Positions 61,866-64,000 of a stretch of DNA of 64,000 nucleotides are shown piece after piece. The position numbers were made by a program, and so were the translations under genes. This DNA is from Paracoccus aestuariivivens (lineage in GTDB: Bacteria > Pseudomonadota > Alphaproteobacteria > Rhodobacterales > Rhodobacteraceae): positions 372,001 to 436,000 of the forward strand of contig NZ_WMIE01000001.1 of NCBI RefSeq assembly GCF_009711225.1, given 5' to 3'. Numbering within the stretch: position 1 is the stretch's first letter; the number at the start of each line of letters is the position of its first letter. Under the pieces are notes generated by a model, which made no database searches, was not told the DNA's origin, and worked only from the letters and a program-made list of their open reading frames with translations.

Positions 61866-64000
61866 TGGACTGGGAACAAAAGGAACAGGCCCGCCGCGAC
61901 TGGATGGCGGAAAACTCGCTTTACCGTGCCGAGGACGAGCATTCGTCCTGCGGCGTCGGTCTGGTGGTCAATCTGGATGGCAAGTCCAGCCGCAAGGTTG
62001 TCGAGGCCGGTATCAACGCGCTGAAGGCGATCTGGCACCGCGGTGCGGTCGATGCCGATGGCAAGACCGGCGACGGCGCGGGCATCCATGTGCAGATCCC
62101 CGTCCCCTTCTTCTACGATCAGGTCCGCCGCACCGGGCATGAGCCGGATCAATCCAAGCTGATCGCCGTCGGCCAGTGCTTCCTGCCGCGCACCAATTTC
62201 GCCGCGCAAGAGGCCTGCCGGACCATCGTGGAATCCGAAGTCCTGCGCATGGGCCACTATATCTATGGCTGGCGCCACGTTCCGGTGAACACGAGCGTTT
62301 TGGGCGAGAAAGCCAACGCGACCCGCCCCGAGATCGAGCAGATCCTGATCCGTTGCGAAAAGGACATCGACCACGAGCAGTTCGAGCGTGAGCTTTACAT
62401 CATCCGCCGCCGGATCGAGAAAGCCGCCATCGCGGCGCAGATCGGGGGCCTGTATCTTTGCACCCTGTCCTGCCGCTCGATCATCTACAAAGGCATGATG
62501 CTGGCCGAGCAGGTCGCGGAATTCTATCCCGACCTCAAGGACGAGCGCTTTGAATCGGCCTTCGCGATCTATCACCAGCGCTATTCGACCAACACCTTCC
62601 CGCAATGGTGGCTGGCCCAGCCCTTCCGCATGCTGGCCCATAACGGCGAGATCAACACGCTTCGCGGCAACTCGAACTGGATGCGCAGCCACGAGATCCG
62701 CATGGCCAGCCGCACCTTTGGCGAGATGGCCGAGGATATCAAGCCGATCATCCCCGCCGGTTCGTCTGACTCGGCGGCACTGGATGCGGTGTTCGAGGTC
62801 ATGGTGCGTTCGGGCCGTTCTGCTCCGATGACCAAGACAATGCTGGTGCCGGAAGCGTGGTCGAAAGCCACGACCGACATGCCGAAAGCATGGGCCGACA
62901 TGTACGCCTATTGCAACGCCGTGATGGAGCCGTGGGACGGTCCCGCAGCACTCGCGATGACCGATGGCCGCTGGGTTTGCGGCGGTCTGGACCGCAACGG
63001 TCTGCGTCCGCTGCGCTATGTCGTGACCGGTGACAACCTGCTGATCGCGGGCTCGGAAGCGGGCATGGTTCCGGTCAACGAAAGCAATGTGCGCGAAAAA
63101 GGCGCGCTCGGGCCGGGGCAGTTGATCGCCGTCGATATGAAGGACGGCAAGCTTTACCACGACCGCGAGATCAAGAACCGCCTTGCCAACAGCCAGCCCT
63201 TTGGCGAGTGGCTTGAAAAGGTCGTCGAGCTTTCCGAAGTGATGAAGGATCTGCCCGAGCAGGTCGTCTTCGCGGGCGACGAACTGCGCCGCCGCCAGAT
63301 CGCGGCCGGCTACACGATCGAAGAGATCGAGACCATGCTGACCCCCATGGCCGAGGACGGGAAAGAAGCCCTTGCCTCGATGGGTGACGACACGCCGCCT
63401 GCGGTCCTGTCGGGGCAATATCGCCCGATGTCGCATTTCTTCCGCCAGAACTTCAGCCAGGTCACCAACCCGCCGATCGACAGCTTGCGCGAAACCCGCG
63501 TGATGTCGCTGAAGACGCGGTTCGGCAACCTCAAGAACGTGCTGGATGAATCCTCGGCCCAGACCGAGATTCTGGTGCTGGAATCGCCCTTTGTCGCGAA
63601 TGGCGAATTCGCCGAGATGACCAAGCTGTTCGGCGATACCGTGACGCTGATCGACTGCACCTTCGCCGACGGAGCCGGCCCCGAAGCCATGTCGGAAGCT
63701 TTGGCCCGTATCCGCGCCGAAGCCGAGGACGCCGTCCGTTCGGGCGCGGGCCACCTGCTGCTGACCGACGAGCGTCTGGGCGAGGACCGCATCGGTCTGC
63801 CGATGATCCTTGCGACCAGCGCGGTGCATAGCTGGCTGACCCGCAAGGGGTTGCGGACCTTCTGCTCGCTCAACGTGCGTTCGGCGGAATGCATCGACCC
63901 GCATTACTTCGCGGTGCTGATCGGCTGCGGCGCGACCACGGTGAACCCGTATCTGGCGCAGGACACCATCGCCGAGCGGATCGAGCGCGGCCTGCTGACC
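61865..64000 (+). CDS. gltB: glutamate synthase large subunit (partial, N-terminal 712 codons)
   Basis: The gene runs off the right edge. The start ATG overlaps the stop of the preceding gene (TGATG); a GTG one codon earlier is possible. The class II glutamine amidotransferase domain begins at Cys29 in EHSSCGVGLVVN after a propeptide of 28 residues, which should be removed. Typical parts follow: YQRYSTNTFPQWWLAQPF, AHNGEINTLRGN and NGLRPLRYVVTGDN. The central domain has PPIDSLRETRVMSLKTRFG. The FMN/3Fe-4S region is outside the window. Confidence 0.97.
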   Translation, partial: MDWEQKEQARRDWMAENSLYRAEDEHSSCGVGLVVNLDGKSSRKVVEAGINALKAIWHRGAVDADGKTGDGAGIHVQIPVPFFYDQVRRTGHEPDQSKLIAVGQCFLPRTNFAAQEACRTIVESEVLRMGHYIYGWRHVPVNTSVLGEKANATRPEIEQILIRCEKDIDHEQFERELYIIRRRIEKAAIAAQIGGLYLCTLSCRSIIYKGMMLAEQVAEFYPDLKDERFESAFAIYHQRYSTNTFPQWWLAQPFRMLAHNGEINTLRGNSNWMRSHEIRMASRTFGEMAEDIKPIIPAGSSDSAALDAVFEVMVRSGRSAPMTKTMLVPEAWSKATTDMPKAWADMYAYCNAVMEPWDGPAALAMTDGRWVCGGLDRNGLRPLRYVVTGDNLLIAGSEAGMVPVNESNVREKGALGPGQLIAVDMKDGKLYHDREIKNRLANSQPFGEWLEKVVELSEVMKDLPEQVVFAGDELRRRQIAAGYTIEEIETMLTPMAEDGKEALASMGDDTPPAVLSGQYRPMSHFFRQNFSQVTNPPIDSLRETRVMSLKTRFGNLKNVLDESSAQTEILVLESPFVANGEFAEMTKLFGDTVTLIDCTFADGAGPEAMSEALARIRAEAEDAVRSGAGHLLLTDERLGEDRIGLPMILATSAVHSWLTRKGLRTFCSLNVRSAECIDPHYFAVLIGCGATTVNPYLAQDTIAERIERGLLT

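Noticed and set aside
61667..63904. Minus-strand open frame (745 codons) opposite gltB
   Set aside because: GltB motifs are clear on the plus strand. The antisense translation is rich in His/Arg/Gly/Val with no family features.
1..64000. CRISPR arrays, insertion sequences, prophage or integrase genes
   Set aside because: No regularly spaced repeat-spacer units, no transposase or integrase motifs, and no phage structural genes were seen on either strand.

Overview
The window is a GC-rich, gene-dense stretch of alphaproteobacterial chromosome. It most resembles the Rhodobacteraceae, and a Paracoccus-like organism is the best guess. This rests on gene families and local order: glyQ, a DUF6446 protein, glyS and a PPDK-like gene in a row; a heterotetrameric sarcosine oxidase operon; an NDUFA9-type protein next to uppP; gltD and gltB flanking a secreted protein; and the strong preference for G/C at third codon positions. 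No phage, insertion sequence, CRISPR array or plasmid function was seen. It reads as core chromosome with a few accessory transport and catabolic modules.

Layout. 0-6.3 kb (minus strand): glycyl-tRNA synthetase genes glyQ and glyS with a small DUF6446 gene between them, followed after a terminator by a pyruvate,phosphate dikinase homologue whose ATP-grasp half lacks key residues. 6.4-9.8 kb: a SPOR-like envelope protein, TrkH, tRNA-Gly(TCC) and a small membrane protein. 9.8-14.7 kb (minus): a vitamin B12 uptake operon btuB-btuF-btuC-btuD behind a clear cobalamin riboswitch. 14.8-20.3 kb: an XpaC-like protein, truA, a sugar transferase, a universal stress protein, a CPBP protease, and the coupled genes nfuA, tsaB and rimI. 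20.4-25.9 kb (plus): a BMP-type nucleoside ABC importer with a purine nucleoside phosphorylase, forming a purine nucleoside uptake and salvage unit.

25.9-31.4 kb: tRNA 2-selenouridine synthase, an L,D-transpeptidase, the copper exporter copA with a possible small leader peptide, a GDSL esterase, and ribosomal protein L28. 31.7-39.7 kb: a SoxS-like thioredoxin-fold protein, serS, an inner-membrane protein, the yfgM-like/bamB/der group, rarD and sodB. 39.8-46.0 kb (minus): sarcosine oxidase genes in the order soxB, soxD, soxA, soxG, with two small genes between soxB and soxD. 46.2-51.5 kb: ccmI and ruvX, a large phytase-like esterase protein, and cbpA with cbpM.

51.6-64 kb: mog, argG, ilvA, a NUDIX hydrolase, two tandem tRNA-Leu(CAG) genes each with its own promoter and terminator, a GMC oxidoreductase, an NDUFA9-like protein, uppP, and gltD, a secreted protein and gltB. 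The last gene runs off the right edge.

The genes are ordinary for the group and no complete, clearly new system is evident. The observations most worth a second look are the degenerate PPDK homologue, the 11-bp-period GTACAC array at the start of the gene between gltD and gltB, the Cys/His/Met-containing leader ORF before copA, the small genes inside the sarcosine oxidase operon, and the 266-bp tandem tRNA-Leu duplication.
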